DNA of 64,000 nucleotides. Origin: Rhizobium oryziradicis. GTDB taxonomy: Bacteria; Pseudomonadota; Alphaproteobacteria; Rhizobiales; Rhizobiaceae. Within the stretch, counting starts at the first letter, position 1, and each line of letters begins with the position of its first letter. Shown piece after piece: positions 53,855 to 62,357 of the stretch. The position numbers were made by a program, and so were the translations under genes. The DNA lies in the NCBI RefSeq assembly GCF_001939045.1, contig NZ_MKIM01000026.1, positions 88,017-152,016 on the forward strand, written 5' to 3'. A model generated the notes under the pieces. That model worked only from the letters and a program-made list of their open reading frames with translations. It was not told the origin of the DNA and did no database searches.

Positions 53855-54649
53855 ATGGCATCTTTTCTTTCCAAAGTGACAGTGAACGGCGAAATAATAT
53901 CTGCCGAGGCAATTGCAGACGAAGCGCAGAACCATCCCGCACCCAAGTCAAAGCCTGGCCTGGCCTGGACTGCGGCTGCAAGGGCCTTGGCAATCCGGGC
54001 ACTCTTGTTGCAAGAGGCACGGCGGCGTGGCCTTGAGCCAGATCCCCAAGAGGTAAGCGAGGGGAAGATCGAGACCACGGACGAAGCGCTCGTTCGTCAA
54101 GTTGTTGATCTGGCCGTAGAGCCCGGCGTACCGACCGACGCCGAGGTTCTTGCCGCGTACGAAGAAGCCCCCGACCGTTGGCGAGCGCCGACGCTCTATG
54201 AGGCTGCACACATCCTATTGCCGGTTCGCCCCGACGATCCCGTGGGCTTGACGACCGCTCAGGCACAAGCGGAGGCTTTACTGGTCGAGATCCGGCGTAA
54301 TCCGCGCGCATTCGACACGCTGGCTCGCGAGAACAGCGCTTGTTCTTCACGCGAAGCGGGCGGGCGGCTGGGCCAATTGATCTCCGGCGATACCGTGCCA
54401 GAGTTCGAAGCGGCGATGGATGCCCTGATTGAAGGTGCCATTTCAGAACTCCCGATCCTGAGCCGTTATGGCCTGCATATCATCCGGCTGGACGCGCGTG
54501 CCGAAGGTGCCGTTCTCCCGTTTGAGGCAGCAGCTCCAAGCGTCCGTGACATGCTGGAAAAGGCAGCCTGGGCCAATGCTGCCCGTGATTTTGTCGCAGA
54601 ACTGGTGGCTGGCGCAGAGGTTACGGGTGTCAGGCTGAAAGCCGCCTGA
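53855..54649 (+). CDS. Parvulin-type (PpiC) peptidyl-prolyl isomerase of the nar operon
   Basis: 264 residues. A SurA/NifM-like helical N-terminal part (AARALAIRALLLQEARRRGL) is followed by a PpiC rotamase domain at about 125-225, with the AHILLPV strand, FDTLARENSACSSREAGGRL and GLHIIRLD. No signal peptide, so it acts in the cytoplasm, where it could aid folding or assembly of NarGHI as NifM does for nitrogenase. It follows narI by 5 bases, a placement seen in other alphaproteobacterial nar operons. Confidence 0.88.
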   Translation: MASFLSKVTVNGEIISAEAIADEAQNHPAPKSKPGLAWTAAARALAIRALLLQEARRRGLEPDPQEVSEGKIETTDEALVRQVVDLAVEPGVPTDAEVLAAYEEAPDRWRAPTLYEAAHILLPVRPDDPVGLTTAQAQAEALLVEIRRNPRAFDTLARENSACSSREAGGRLGQLISGDTVPEFEAAMDALIEGAISELPILSRYGLHIIRLDARAEGAVLPFEAAAPSVRDMLEKAAWANAARDFVAELVAGAEVTGVRLKAA

Positions 54650-54695
54650 AGACCGATAGAAGTATGACTGGTGGATGCGGTGGAAGGAAGTGAAA

Positions 54696-55985
54696 ATGGC
54701 TGACGCTCTTGCAAGATCGTGTGACTGCGAAGCAGTGGATCAATTGAGCCAACTTATTCCCGTAAGCGTCGCATTGGAAATTGCACGGGGGCTTGTCAGG
54801 CCAATTGCGGAAATTGAACCTAGTGATATCCGCAATTCCGTAGGGCGGGTTAATGCAATCGACATATGCGCGCCGAGAGCGATGCCATTTTTCAATAATT
54901 CCGCGATGGACGGTTTTGCTGTCAGAACAAGTCAATTGATGGGACGTGGTCCGCAGCGCTTGCACCTTCTTGGCACCATCACCGCCGGCTCCACAAATCA
55001 GGCCATCGATGAGAGGCCGGGTGCATACCGCATTTTTACCGGCGCACCGGTTCCCCCCGATTTTGATGCGGTCATCATGCAAGAGCACTGTTTATCTGAC
55101 GGCAGGACAGTCACATTGCGCACTCTTCCTGCTGTCGGCGACAATATACGCTTTCGGGGCGAGGATATCGCGGAAGGTGCTATTATTGTCCGCGCGGGCA
55201 CTCTGCTTGAAGCAAGACATATCGGTTTGCTTGCTGCCAATGGTATCTATTCCGTCCCACTCGTACGCAGATTGAGAATTGGTATCCTGTCTACGGGCGA
55301 TGAACTGGTTCGCGGAGATCTCCTGCCCGGATCGTCTTCGATATTCGATGCCAATGGCCCGATGCTGCATGCCTTATGCGCTGGACCGATATTTGAGGTG
55401 ACCGACCTTGGAATTTTGCCAGACGAAATGGCCTCGTTGGTCGAATTCCTGCATTCGCTTGACGGGCGCTTCGATCTGATCATTTCAAGTGGGGCCGCGT
55501 CGACGGGTGGGCGCGACATGCTGCGTGAAGCGTTGATCATTTCTGGTGGAACGATTGACGCCTATCGTGTGGCATTAAAACCCGGCAAGCCTGTTTTCTT
55601 CGGCAAGCTGGGGGACGCTCTATTTACCGGATTGCCGGGCAATCCGCTTGCGGCTTATGTCGGGTTCCAATTGTTCGCAGCCGCGCAGATTGCAGCACTC
55701 ACCGGCCGTCAGGGTGCCGCCCCCTTTTCTGCAAGCGCTATTTGCGCAATCAACCTTCGCCACAAAGCAGGGCGCACCGAATACCTACCGGCGCGCATTG
55801 TCGGAATGAAGGATCAATTTCCTGTTGTTGAACCGGTGGGGCACGGCAGTTCTGCAACTCTTTTCCCCCTCAATTTTGCCGACGGCCTGTGCGTGATCCC
55901 GGCTGAATGTGACGGCTTTGAAGAGGGAAACATCCTGCAATGGATGCCGTTTCAATCGGCACCAGCCTTTAGCGAGACAAATTGA
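54696..55985 (+). CDS. moeA: Molybdopterin molybdenumtransferase
   Basis: About 429 residues from ATG 54696, preceded by GGAAGGAAG. MoeA features: RVNAIDICAPRAMPFFNNSA with MDGFAVR, the QEHCL segment, the MPT-binding region GDELVRGDLLPGSSSIFDAN, and ISSGAASTGGRDM (variant of the GGVSVG motif). Inserts molybdenum into adenylylated molybdopterin, needed for NarG. An operon member by direction and short spacing (46 bases). Confidence 0.93.
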   Translation: MADALARSCDCEAVDQLSQLIPVSVALEIARGLVRPIAEIEPSDIRNSVGRVNAIDICAPRAMPFFNNSAMDGFAVRTSQLMGRGPQRLHLLGTITAGSTNQAIDERPGAYRIFTGAPVPPDFDAVIMQEHCLSDGRTVTLRTLPAVGDNIRFRGEDIAEGAIIVRAGTLLEARHIGLLAANGIYSVPLVRRLRIGILSTGDELVRGDLLPGSSSIFDANGPMLHALCAGPIFEVTDLGILPDEMASLVEFLHSLDGRFDLIISSGAASTGGRDMLREALIISGGTIDAYRVALKPGKPVFFGKLGDALFTGLPGNPLAAYVGFQLFAAAQIAALTGRQGAAPFSASAICAINLRHKAGRTEYLPARIVGMKDQFPVVEPVGHGSSATLFPLNFADGLCVIPAECDGFEEGNILQWMPFQSAPAFSETN

Positions 55986-56530
55986 TGACGCAAAATTTTG
56001 CACAATTGGCGGCAATTGAATTTGCACAAGATGAGGCCGCTGACGCATTACTTGAGGACGTTGCGCGCCAATTGCAAAAACGCGGTATCAAGGTCGCGGG
56101 CCTCATTCAACGCGCACAGAGCGAGGAAGGTCGGTGCTGTGGAGCCGTCTACGTTGAAGATATTGTCTCCGCCAAGCGTTGGCAGATCATGCAACCATTG
56201 GGGCAACATTCCAGGGGTTGCCGACTGAACCCGCAAGAGATGGCGAATGTGTCGGTCTGGGCGTTGAACGAATTGCAAAAGAAGCCGGATATCCTGTTTC
56301 TCAATCGCTTTGGCAAAGGTGAGGCAGAAGGAGGTGGACTGCGATCCGTTTTTGAGGCCGCAAGCCTTGACGGAATTCCAGTCCTGACCTCCGTCAAGGA
56401 AAATTATAGGCCTGCATGGGATGACTTTGCGGCTGGGCTCTCAGTCAGTTTATCTCCCGAATTATCAGATGTGTTGTCGTGGTGCATGACGGCAGTCGAG
56501 GAGATCAGGTTGAAGACGAGTGCCGCTTGA
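55985..56530 (+). CDS. DUF2478 family protein, molybdenum-linked
   Basis: 181 residues starting at an ATG that overlaps the moeA stop (TGATG). The start DEAADALLEDVARQLQKRGI then KVAGLIQ, and a later ILFLNRFGKGEAEGGGLRSV segment, are the DUF2478 pattern: an NTPase-like Rossmann fold that usually sits with molybdate uptake or Mo-cofactor genes. Cys pair in EGRCCGAVYVED could bind a metal. A role in molybdate handling is inferred from context only. Confidence 0.85.
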   Translation: MTQNFAQLAAIEFAQDEAADALLEDVARQLQKRGIKVAGLIQRAQSEEGRCCGAVYVEDIVSAKRWQIMQPLGQHSRGCRLNPQEMANVSVWALNELQKKPDILFLNRFGKGEAEGGGLRSVFEAASLDGIPVLTSVKENYRPAWDDFAAGLSVSLSPELSDVLSWCMTAVEEIRLKTSAA

Positions 56531-56591
56531 ACGGGCTCAGCATGTGCGGTCAGAGGAGTTGACCGTCGTATCTTGGTAGAGAGAGGATGAT

Positions 56592-57113
56592 ATGGAAATT
56601 GTAATCGTCACTGTTTCGGATCGCGCCAGCCGGGGCGAGTATGAGGATTTGAGCGGGCCGTTGATTGAGGATTGGCTAAAGAAGACGGTTACGTCTTCTT
56701 ACAAGTTGACCAAGAAGGTCATTCCGGATGGTTTTCAATCTGTTCGCGACACTTTGATCGATTTTTGCGATCAGGATAGGGTTGACCTCATCTTGACGAC
56801 CGGAGGAACAGGCCCCGCACCGCGCGATGAAACCCCGGAGGCCATGCGCGCCGTCGTAATCAAGGAGCTTCCGGGATTCGGCGAATTGCTCCGCCGCGTC
56901 AGCCTCGACCAGACACCAACGGCGATCCTTTCGAGGCAAACTGCCGGTACGCGGGGCCACACGTTGATTATCAACCTCCCTGGCAATCCTGCCGCAATCC
57001 GTATCTGCCTTGATACGATTTTCCCGTCCGTGCCCTATTGCCTCGACTTGATTGGCGCGGGGCGGATTGAAACCGATCCAACCAAAGTAAAGAGTTATCG
57101 CCCAGCGGGATAA
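56592..57113 (+). CDS. mog: Molybdopterin adenylyltransferase, MoaB/Mog family
   Basis: 173 residues of the MoCF-biosynthesis fold: VTVSDRASRGEYEDLSGPLI at the start and the MPT-binding TTGGTGPAPRDETPEAMR, then LSRQTAGTRGHTLIINLPGNP. Adenylylates molybdopterin before MoeA inserts molybdenum. A GAGAGG ribosome site precedes it. It is the last gene of the nitrate/Mo-cofactor operon; debris of an IS6 element begins 37 bases later. Confidence 0.93.
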   Translation: MEIVIVTVSDRASRGEYEDLSGPLIEDWLKKTVTSSYKLTKKVIPDGFQSVRDTLIDFCDQDRVDLILTTGGTGPAPRDETPEAMRAVVIKELPGFGELLRRVSLDQTPTAILSRQTAGTRGHTLIINLPGNPAAIRICLDTIFPSVPYCLDLIGAGRIETDPTKVKSYRPAG

Positions 57114-57149
57114 GATGATTTCCTGCAGGCAGTCGTCGCTTCCAAACAC

Positions 57150-57456
57150 GGCTCTGTCGCAAACTTTTGGCACGGTCGCAGAGAGGGCTATCGCTTGCAG
57201 AGCAATCATCGGTGAATATTTCACGACCCATCTATTCTGCGTCGCATGGTCGAGATTGACCCCAAGGTCTGCCATAATCTCTTCCAAATCGCGGCAGGAA
57301 ACCGCAGATCGGACATAGAAAAACACTTCTTTCGGATAGTGACTGCCTTTGAAATCGACCATGACCACTCAACCGTGTCTGCCTGCTTTCCTTGAGGCCA
57401 CACCTATCGCATGGTTATCGAGGTCGCAAACCATCGGGAAATTTTGCGACAAAACC
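57150..57456 (-). mobile_element. Internally deleted IS6-family derivative
   Basis: Ends GGCTCTGTCGCAAA (57150) and TTTGCGACAAAACC (57456) are 14-base inverted repeats with two mismatches. Between them, on the minus strand, about 45 codons of an IS6 transposase N-terminus survive from 57362 (MVDFKGSHYPKEVFFYVRSA, then AVSCRDLEEIMADLG and NRWVVKYSP). The catalytic core is gone. At 307 bases it is MITE-like and could be mobilised only in trans. Confidence 0.65.
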
Positions 57457-57624
57457 ATCTCGGTGCGCATGGATCAAAACGGTATCACCGCAGGCAATAA
57501 AAAGGTTCAGTTGAGCCTTGGCATGGCCGTGACAGTGGAGGTCAAGACTGGCAAACGCCGTATCCTGGAGTATTTGTTTTCGCCACTGTATGAGGTCGGT
57601 AGTACCGCAATGCATGAACGATGA
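57457..57624 (+). pseudogene. HlyD/type I secretion adaptor, C-terminal remnant
   Basis: SVRMDQNGITAGNKKVQLSL then GMAVTVEVKTGKRRILEYLF and SPLYEV is the conserved C-terminus of HlyD-family type I secretion adaptors (SPGMAVTAEIKTGKRRVIEYFLSPL). The preceding ~350 residues are missing, cut exactly at the IS6 derivative. No ABC partner or TolC-like gene is near. Confidence 0.72.
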
Positions 57625-57909
57625 GAGAAATCAATCTGATTGAGACTGCACTTAAAACTGACAGCCGGGCAGCTTTGGTTAGATTGATGCGGAACCTATG
57701 CCTTCTAAGCTAATTTCAGTGCACCATCCGGGCGGATGGCATAACCAAACTGCATCTACAAACGTGTTTGGATCCGCACCGATCTAACCGGCTGTGATGC
57801 AATCTTCAGCATGCTGCGCCGCAAATCATGGCGTTTTACTTAGCGGGCAAGTCGGGCCGTCGCTATCTGGACCGTGAGGGACAGCCCATTACGTGGTAAC
57901 CAACACTTG

Positions 57910-58245
57910 TCACTGCAAAAGGCGCGCCGCTTTTCCGCTTCGTCTCGTTGCACTGTTATAATAACGGGACGCTTGCTGCACGGATCGATGCCGAGATTGC
58001 TCCATCGCCTCTGGCAGTGGAACGCCGCGATTGGCGGCTTCCGTAAGATATCCGGATCGCAAGCCATGCGAGGAAAATTGTCCCGGATCGAGCCCTGCCA
58101 TAGCGACCCGCTGTTTGAGAATGTCATTGATCGCTTTCGGAGCAAGTGCACGCTGGGAGACATTGTCCCAGCGATAAATCGCCCGAAATACGCTACCGCT
58201 GTCAATCCTTGAGGCCTTGAGCCAGGCATTCAGCGCATCAACAGG
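57910..58245 (-). pseudogene. Tyrosine recombinase (integrase) C-terminal fragment, copy 2
   Basis: Longer than copy 1: LPVDALNAWLKASRIDSGSV then FRAIYRWDNVSQ leads into the same catalytic tail (HGLRSG, SRHRSVQQAS, RYYN) and a stop after RLLQ. Over the last 63 residues it differs from copy 1 (15861-16130) at four positions. The N-terminal half is absent, replaced near 58245 by an unrelated plus-strand frame. The 285 bases before it (57625-57909) show no gene. Confidence 0.78.
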
Positions 58246-58418
58246 CAGATAATGGAACGCAAATTAACGGGAAGACGAGCGTCTTCAAAACTGCAGGAGC
58301 TGGTGATGGCAAAACCGTTGGTGTCGGCCGGGATGATATCGAACTCTTGGCGAAGAGTATGTCGCCATTTCGTTCTTCGTTGATAAGCAATGGGAAACGA
58401 CGCAGGACAACGATGTGA
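58246..58418 (+). other. Truncated reading-frame tail of unknown origin
   Basis: An open plus-strand frame without its own start begins at the recombinase junction and reads NGTQINGKTSVFKTAGAGDG, then KTVGVGRDDIELLAKS, to a TGA at 58416-58418. Composition is ordinary coding style. It may be the 3' end of a toxin-like or phage-like gene upstream of the next protein. I do not recognise it. Confidence 0.35.
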
Positions 58419-58460
58419 TGTTTAAAAGGGGGAGGCCACGACGATCGGTGCCGTTTCGAC

Positions 58461-59048
58461 ATGGACTTCATGGACAACGAATACGCTCTCTTCTGGCTGA
58501 CGGAGGAGGAGTTTTCTGCGCCGCTCGCCTCTCCTCCAATCATCGAGGGTGTCCCCGTGCCCGGCTGGCTTTCACAGTCGCCGCCGGAGTATTTCAGCGA
58601 ATTCAACCTGCCTAGGACGGCCGCCGAGCGGCAGGCGGCGGCGGATTTCTCCCCTAGTGGACTCGCCGTCAACGCGCTTTTGATGGCGGCCAAGCCCCAA
58701 GGTGGGTGGAAGAACCTGCCCGGTCAGGAAGCGCTGGATTACGGTTGGCCGATCGAGATAAGGCTTCGCGAAGGCGATCCCAACGTTGGCAAGCCGGCGC
58801 GCGAATTCAGCCACGAGAACACTTTGAGCGGCGATATTCCTGCCTATTCTGAGGAAGGTCATGAACTGGGGTTGGAGCGCTTCCAGGACTGGCACGCCCA
58901 TCTCGGCGAGATGATGTTTCCGATGCAGGGGTATCCTGACTTCTCACCCTACTACCTGGAAATCTCCGAAATCTTCGGCGGTTTCAATTTCGGTGGCGGG
59001 GCTGCCCAGATTGACCTCAAGGAGATGAAGCTTGACTGGACATGCTGA
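58461..59048 (+). CDS. Hypothetical protein upstream of a DUF1963 protein
   Basis: 195 residues, acidic, without signal peptide or membrane helix. Start MDFMDNEYALFWLTEEEFSA; the ribosome site is weak, and the second ATG three codons on is equally possible. Pro- and Gly-rich segments (PPIIEGVPVPGWLSQSPPEY; FGGFNFGGGAAQID) do not match a family I can name. The gene next door encodes a DUF1963 protein, a group associated with toxin-immunity loci. It may be an immunity or housekeeping accessory protein. Confidence 0.6.
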   Translation: MDFMDNEYALFWLTEEEFSAPLASPPIIEGVPVPGWLSQSPPEYFSEFNLPRTAAERQAAADFSPSGLAVNALLMAAKPQGGWKNLPGQEALDYGWPIEIRLREGDPNVGKPAREFSHENTLSGDIPAYSEEGHELGLERFQDWHAHLGEMMFPMQGYPDFSPYYLEISEIFGGFNFGGGAAQIDLKEMKLDWTC

Positions 59049-59192
59049 GCCTTAAAGATGCCATGCCAAAGCCAAATATTGGAAGGCCTCGGCAGTAGCT
59101 GATCGTGCCATGTCCGCCGTTAAGCCGCTGACCGGCCAGCCTTCCAGATGCGTGCATATGGCACACTCTATATAAGAAGCGGGAGCATTGAT

Positions 59193-60254
59193 ATGGACGT
59201 TTTCCCTTTTCCCGGCAGTCGCGAGGCCCTGCTGTCGGCTCTAAAGAAATCCGGGCTCTCCGATGAGATACAGAGATTACTTGCTGCGCAGGCGCGGCCG
59301 GCAATTCTGCTGACGACATCCGGCTGCGACGAAGAGGCCTTGCCTCTCGGCGCGACAAAGATCGGTGGCAGGCCAGATCTGCCGGCCGATAAGGCATGGC
59401 CGAGGCGTCCCCCCTATCCGGATGCTGAAAAGCGTGCGGCCGCGCATCGTCGCGAAGCCGATCGTCTGCTGGAGGATTCGAGAAAGCCGAAGTCCTGGAT
59501 GACGCTGGAGCAAGGGGATCGCTTCAGTCAGGAGCGCCGGGATAACGCTGACGCCGTTGAGAGGGAATTTCCACTAGCGTTTCTGGGGCAGTTCGATCTT
59601 TCGGATCTATCGACGCTCGTCGGCTTTGATCCCGCATTCCCCGATCACGGTCGTCTCCTTGTTTTCTACGATTACTTGGAGCAGCCGGAGGATTTCACGG
59701 AGGCGGCCTCCGTCGGGTGGCGCGTCCTGTGGGATGACACTCCGGACGCTGAACTGATTCGCGCGCCTATTCCGCCGGAGCTTTTTGCGATCAGCGATGA
59801 GAAATGGTCATGCGTCTTTACCGCCGCGCGGGCGACGAGCCACACCATCTGGACGCCCATCCCGCCAAGCGACAGTTCCTGGTCCGCGTTTCCGCTTGAC
59901 GATGAGGATGCTCTCGAAGCTTACCAGGAGTGGCTATCTGACTTCGGGACGCCTGACATGGCGGACCGCGACAATCATCAACTCTGTGGTTTTCCGCAGC
60001 CATTGCAGAACGGTTTGCAGGCGACGAGCCAACTGGTCGCTAATGGGATTGATTGTGGCCGGCGCGAAGCCTGGCAGTCGGAGGAAGCTGTGAGGTTGCT
60101 TGCCGACGCAAAGGACTGGCGGCTTGTCGCGCAGATCGGCGTGGACCCGAATGCAGGTCTGAACGGGCCGGGTGCCTATTACGTGATGATGCGAGACGAG
60201 GATATCAGGGCGCAGCGGTTCGAGCGTGCCCGCGTCATATATCAGTGCGATTGA
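59193..60254 (+). CDS. DUF1963 (YwqG-like) family protein
   Basis: About 353 residues from ATG 59193; an open extension to 59148 lacks family resemblance. DUF1963 hallmarks: KIGGRPDLPADKAWPRRPPY near 70 (SxxGGxPxLPxxxxWP), FLGQFDLSDL, LVFYDYLEQPEDF, and the closing HQLCGFPQPLQNG (GGxPxxxQ). Members are soluble cytoplasmic proteins of unsettled function, frequent beside polymorphic toxins or SUKH genes. Codon use matches the host style better than the AT-rich gene at 24496. Confidence 0.82.
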   Translation: MDVFPFPGSREALLSALKKSGLSDEIQRLLAAQARPAILLTTSGCDEEALPLGATKIGGRPDLPADKAWPRRPPYPDAEKRAAAHRREADRLLEDSRKPKSWMTLEQGDRFSQERRDNADAVEREFPLAFLGQFDLSDLSTLVGFDPAFPDHGRLLVFYDYLEQPEDFTEAASVGWRVLWDDTPDAELIRAPIPPELFAISDEKWSCVFTAARATSHTIWTPIPPSDSSWSAFPLDDEDALEAYQEWLSDFGTPDMADRDNHQLCGFPQPLQNGLQATSQLVANGIDCGRREAWQSEEAVRLLADAKDWRLVAQIGVDPNAGLNGPGAYYVMMRDEDIRAQRFERARVIYQCD

Positions 60255-60522
60255 TCGCGCATCGCAAGGCTAGGTGTGTCATGCCGGAAAGACTTGACGG
60301 GTCTGGAAAGCTGGTACTTATCGATGGATATTGTCGCCGACAGCAAGCTGCCGTTCCGGTCAAAACGTTCGATCCTGATGGACTGCGCCAGGATCGAGTA
60401 CCTGCTCGACGAAGCTACTACGGAATCGTGAGAATACGTTCAAACATTAGCATGCCGATGGTTCAAATCCTTTCAAGAGCGAATATGCATACCTTGCCGC
60501 AGGCCTCCGGTGCGTGAAAACT

Positions 60523-61349
60523 GGGCTTGTCGCAAACCTCTCAGAAGGTTGAGACTACCCAGCGCTCGCTGGCAATTTCGCGCTTTTGCGCAGCCACAAC
60601 ATCGCTTCGAACCCTGCGATCGTCCGGCGTGCCGTTTTGAATGACTGGAAACCGCCGATCTTGGGCATGTTCTTCTTCAATCGGAAGTGATCGCTCTCGA
60701 TGCCTTGCTGCAGATGCTTGGTGACATAATGAACTTGGTTCGGATGCAAGAGCCCATCATCGACGGCAGTCTTGATCGTTGACGGAAACGTGTTGGCGTC
60801 ATCGATTCCCAACTTCCCGGGCGATAGCTGCGGCTCATCTTTGAGCATCTTGCGAAAGAAGCGTTTGGCAGCGTCGAGATCGCACTTAGCCGTGAGCAAG
60901 AAGCCGATCGGGTTTCCGTGCTTGTCAATAGCGCGGTGCAGGTATCGCCACTTGCCCCGGATCTTGACGTCGGTCTCGTCAATCCTGACTGAGCCACGAT
61001 GCGGTCGGCGAAACTGGCGCAGCCGCTTTTCGATGACAGGCGCATAGGTTAGGACCCACCTGTTGATGGCGCTGTGGTCGACCTCGAAGCCGCGCTCGCG
61101 GAACATCTCCTCGAGACCTCTATAGCTGAGCGGGTAACGCAGATACCAGGTCACCGCCTGCACGATCAGCCATGCTTCGAAATGTCGCCCCTTGAACCGC
61201 AGGACCGCGTAGCGAAATCATCCTTCGACTGGCGCTTCAACGTCGCGGCAATGGCATTCAGAATAATGGCTACGCTCCGCTATATCGGGAGCGAAATTTC
61301 CACCGTTTTGGTCAACAGCACCTTAACCATAAAAACTTGCGACAGGCCC
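60523..61349 (-). mobile_element. IS6-family insertion sequence, about 827 bp
   Basis: Terminal repeats GGGCTTGTCGCAAA (60523) and its complement-side GGGCCTGTCGCAAG (61349) match at 12 of 14 bases. The flanks TGAAAACT and CAACTAAC are not duplicated. The related, more decayed copy is at 15241-15858, and a solo end is at 26498-26515. Confidence 0.82.
60555..61163 (-). CDS. IS6-family transposase, start codon uncertain
   Basis: About 202 residues from a GTG at 61163. The frame upstream (FRYAVLRFKGRHFEAWLIVQ) still encodes the normal N-terminus but meets a stop with no ATG, so the enzyme either uses an atypical start or has lost ~20 residues. The DDE residues are present: RIDETDVKIRGKWRY, GIDDANTFP and GIESDHFRL. 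Probably defective or weakly expressed. Confidence 0.75.
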   Translation of the reverse strand: MQAVTWYLRYPLSYRGLEEMFRERGFEVDHSAINRWVLTYAPVIEKRLRQFRRPHRGSVRIDETDVKIRGKWRYLHRAIDKHGNPIGFLLTAKCDLDAAKRFFRKMLKDEPQLSPGKLGIDDANTFPSTIKTAVDDGLLHPNQVHYVTKHLQQGIESDHFRLKKNMPKIGGFQSFKTARRTIAGFEAMLWLRKSAKLPASAG

Positions 61350-61475
61350 CAACTAACTCGCGGGCTAGCCGAGCCCTCTTGACTAATGATTATGGCCATC
61401 ATATTTAATGATGACGAACATAATCAAAAACTGGTTGTCTTGAGGTCGGCCAGCTTAAACGAAGAGGCAAGCCGC

Positions 61476-62288
61476 ATGAGCAGGCAACAGAAGACAGCAT
61501 TCTTGACAGGCGCATCAAGCGGGATTGGCAAGGCCACGGCCATGTCTCTCAAGAAGGCCGGATATCGTGTCATCGGCACGAGCCGGACAGCCAAGCCTGC
61601 TGAAATCCGTGATGGGATCCGACTGATGGCCTGCGACGTCACGTCCGAAGCTTCCGTTGCAGAAGCGGTCGCAGCGGCGCATGCCGAGCTTGGACATATC
61701 GATCTTCTGATCAATAATGCGGGCTTCGGGATCGTCGGAGCGGCCGAGGAAAGCTCGATCGAGCAGGTGAGAGCGCTCTTTGACACCAATGTCCTCGGTG
61801 TCGTGCGGGTGACGAACGCCGTGCTCCCGATCATGCGTGCGCAGGGCAGTGGTCGCATTCTCAACGTCGGGTCCGGTCTTGGCTTCATCCCCGCACCCTT
61901 CAACACGCATTATTCAGCCACCAAGCATGCGCTGGAAGGCTATTCGGAATCGCTCGATCACGAAGTCCGGGGCTTTGGCATTCGTGTGCTGGTGATCGAG
62001 CCGGGTACGACGGCCACGTCCTTCGAGGCAAGCTCTGTCCCCGCAGACGCTCCGCTTAAAGACTATGATCGTCTTCGCGTTGGCTACAACGTTGCCTATA
62101 CCAAAGCGATGGAGGCGGCGGATACCGCACAGAGCGTTGCCGACACCATTCTCCGGGCGGCGACCGACAAGTCGCCGAAGCTACGCTATCCCTCCGGCAA
62201 AGTGGCGCAGCAAGGCGCTTTTGCGCGCCGCTTCTTGCCGCGTGGTCTCTTCGACAAGGTGCTGCACAAGCAGTTTGGTCTCGGCTGA
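61476..62288 (+). CDS. SDR family oxidoreductase
   Basis: 270 residues from ATG 61476 with GAAGAGG upstream; an open extension to 61386 lies in the IS-proximal spacer. Cofactor loop TGASSGIG at 11-18, NNAG at 80-83, Ser133 region, Tyr146/Lys150 (YSATK). The HALEGYSESLDHEVRGFGIR segment and TSFEASS loop are typical of SDRs acting on steroids or retinol-like ketones. First gene of a three-gene set with a hydrolase and a quinone oxidoreductase. Confidence 0.9.
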   Translation: MSRQQKTAFLTGASSGIGKATAMSLKKAGYRVIGTSRTAKPAEIRDGIRLMACDVTSEASVAEAVAAAHAELGHIDLLINNAGFGIVGAAEESSIEQVRALFDTNVLGVVRVTNAVLPIMRAQGSGRILNVGSGLGFIPAPFNTHYSATKHALEGYSESLDHEVRGFGIRVLVIEPGTTATSFEASSVPADAPLKDYDRLRVGYNVAYTKAMEAADTAQSVADTILRAATDKSPKLRYPSGKVAQQGAFARRFLPRGLFDKVLHKQFGLG

Positions 62289-62357
62289 CGCCGAACTTTT
62301 GCAGATTATCCGGTGGCACATATGCCGCTAGCCTCCTGTTCGAGAAGGGGACAAGAT

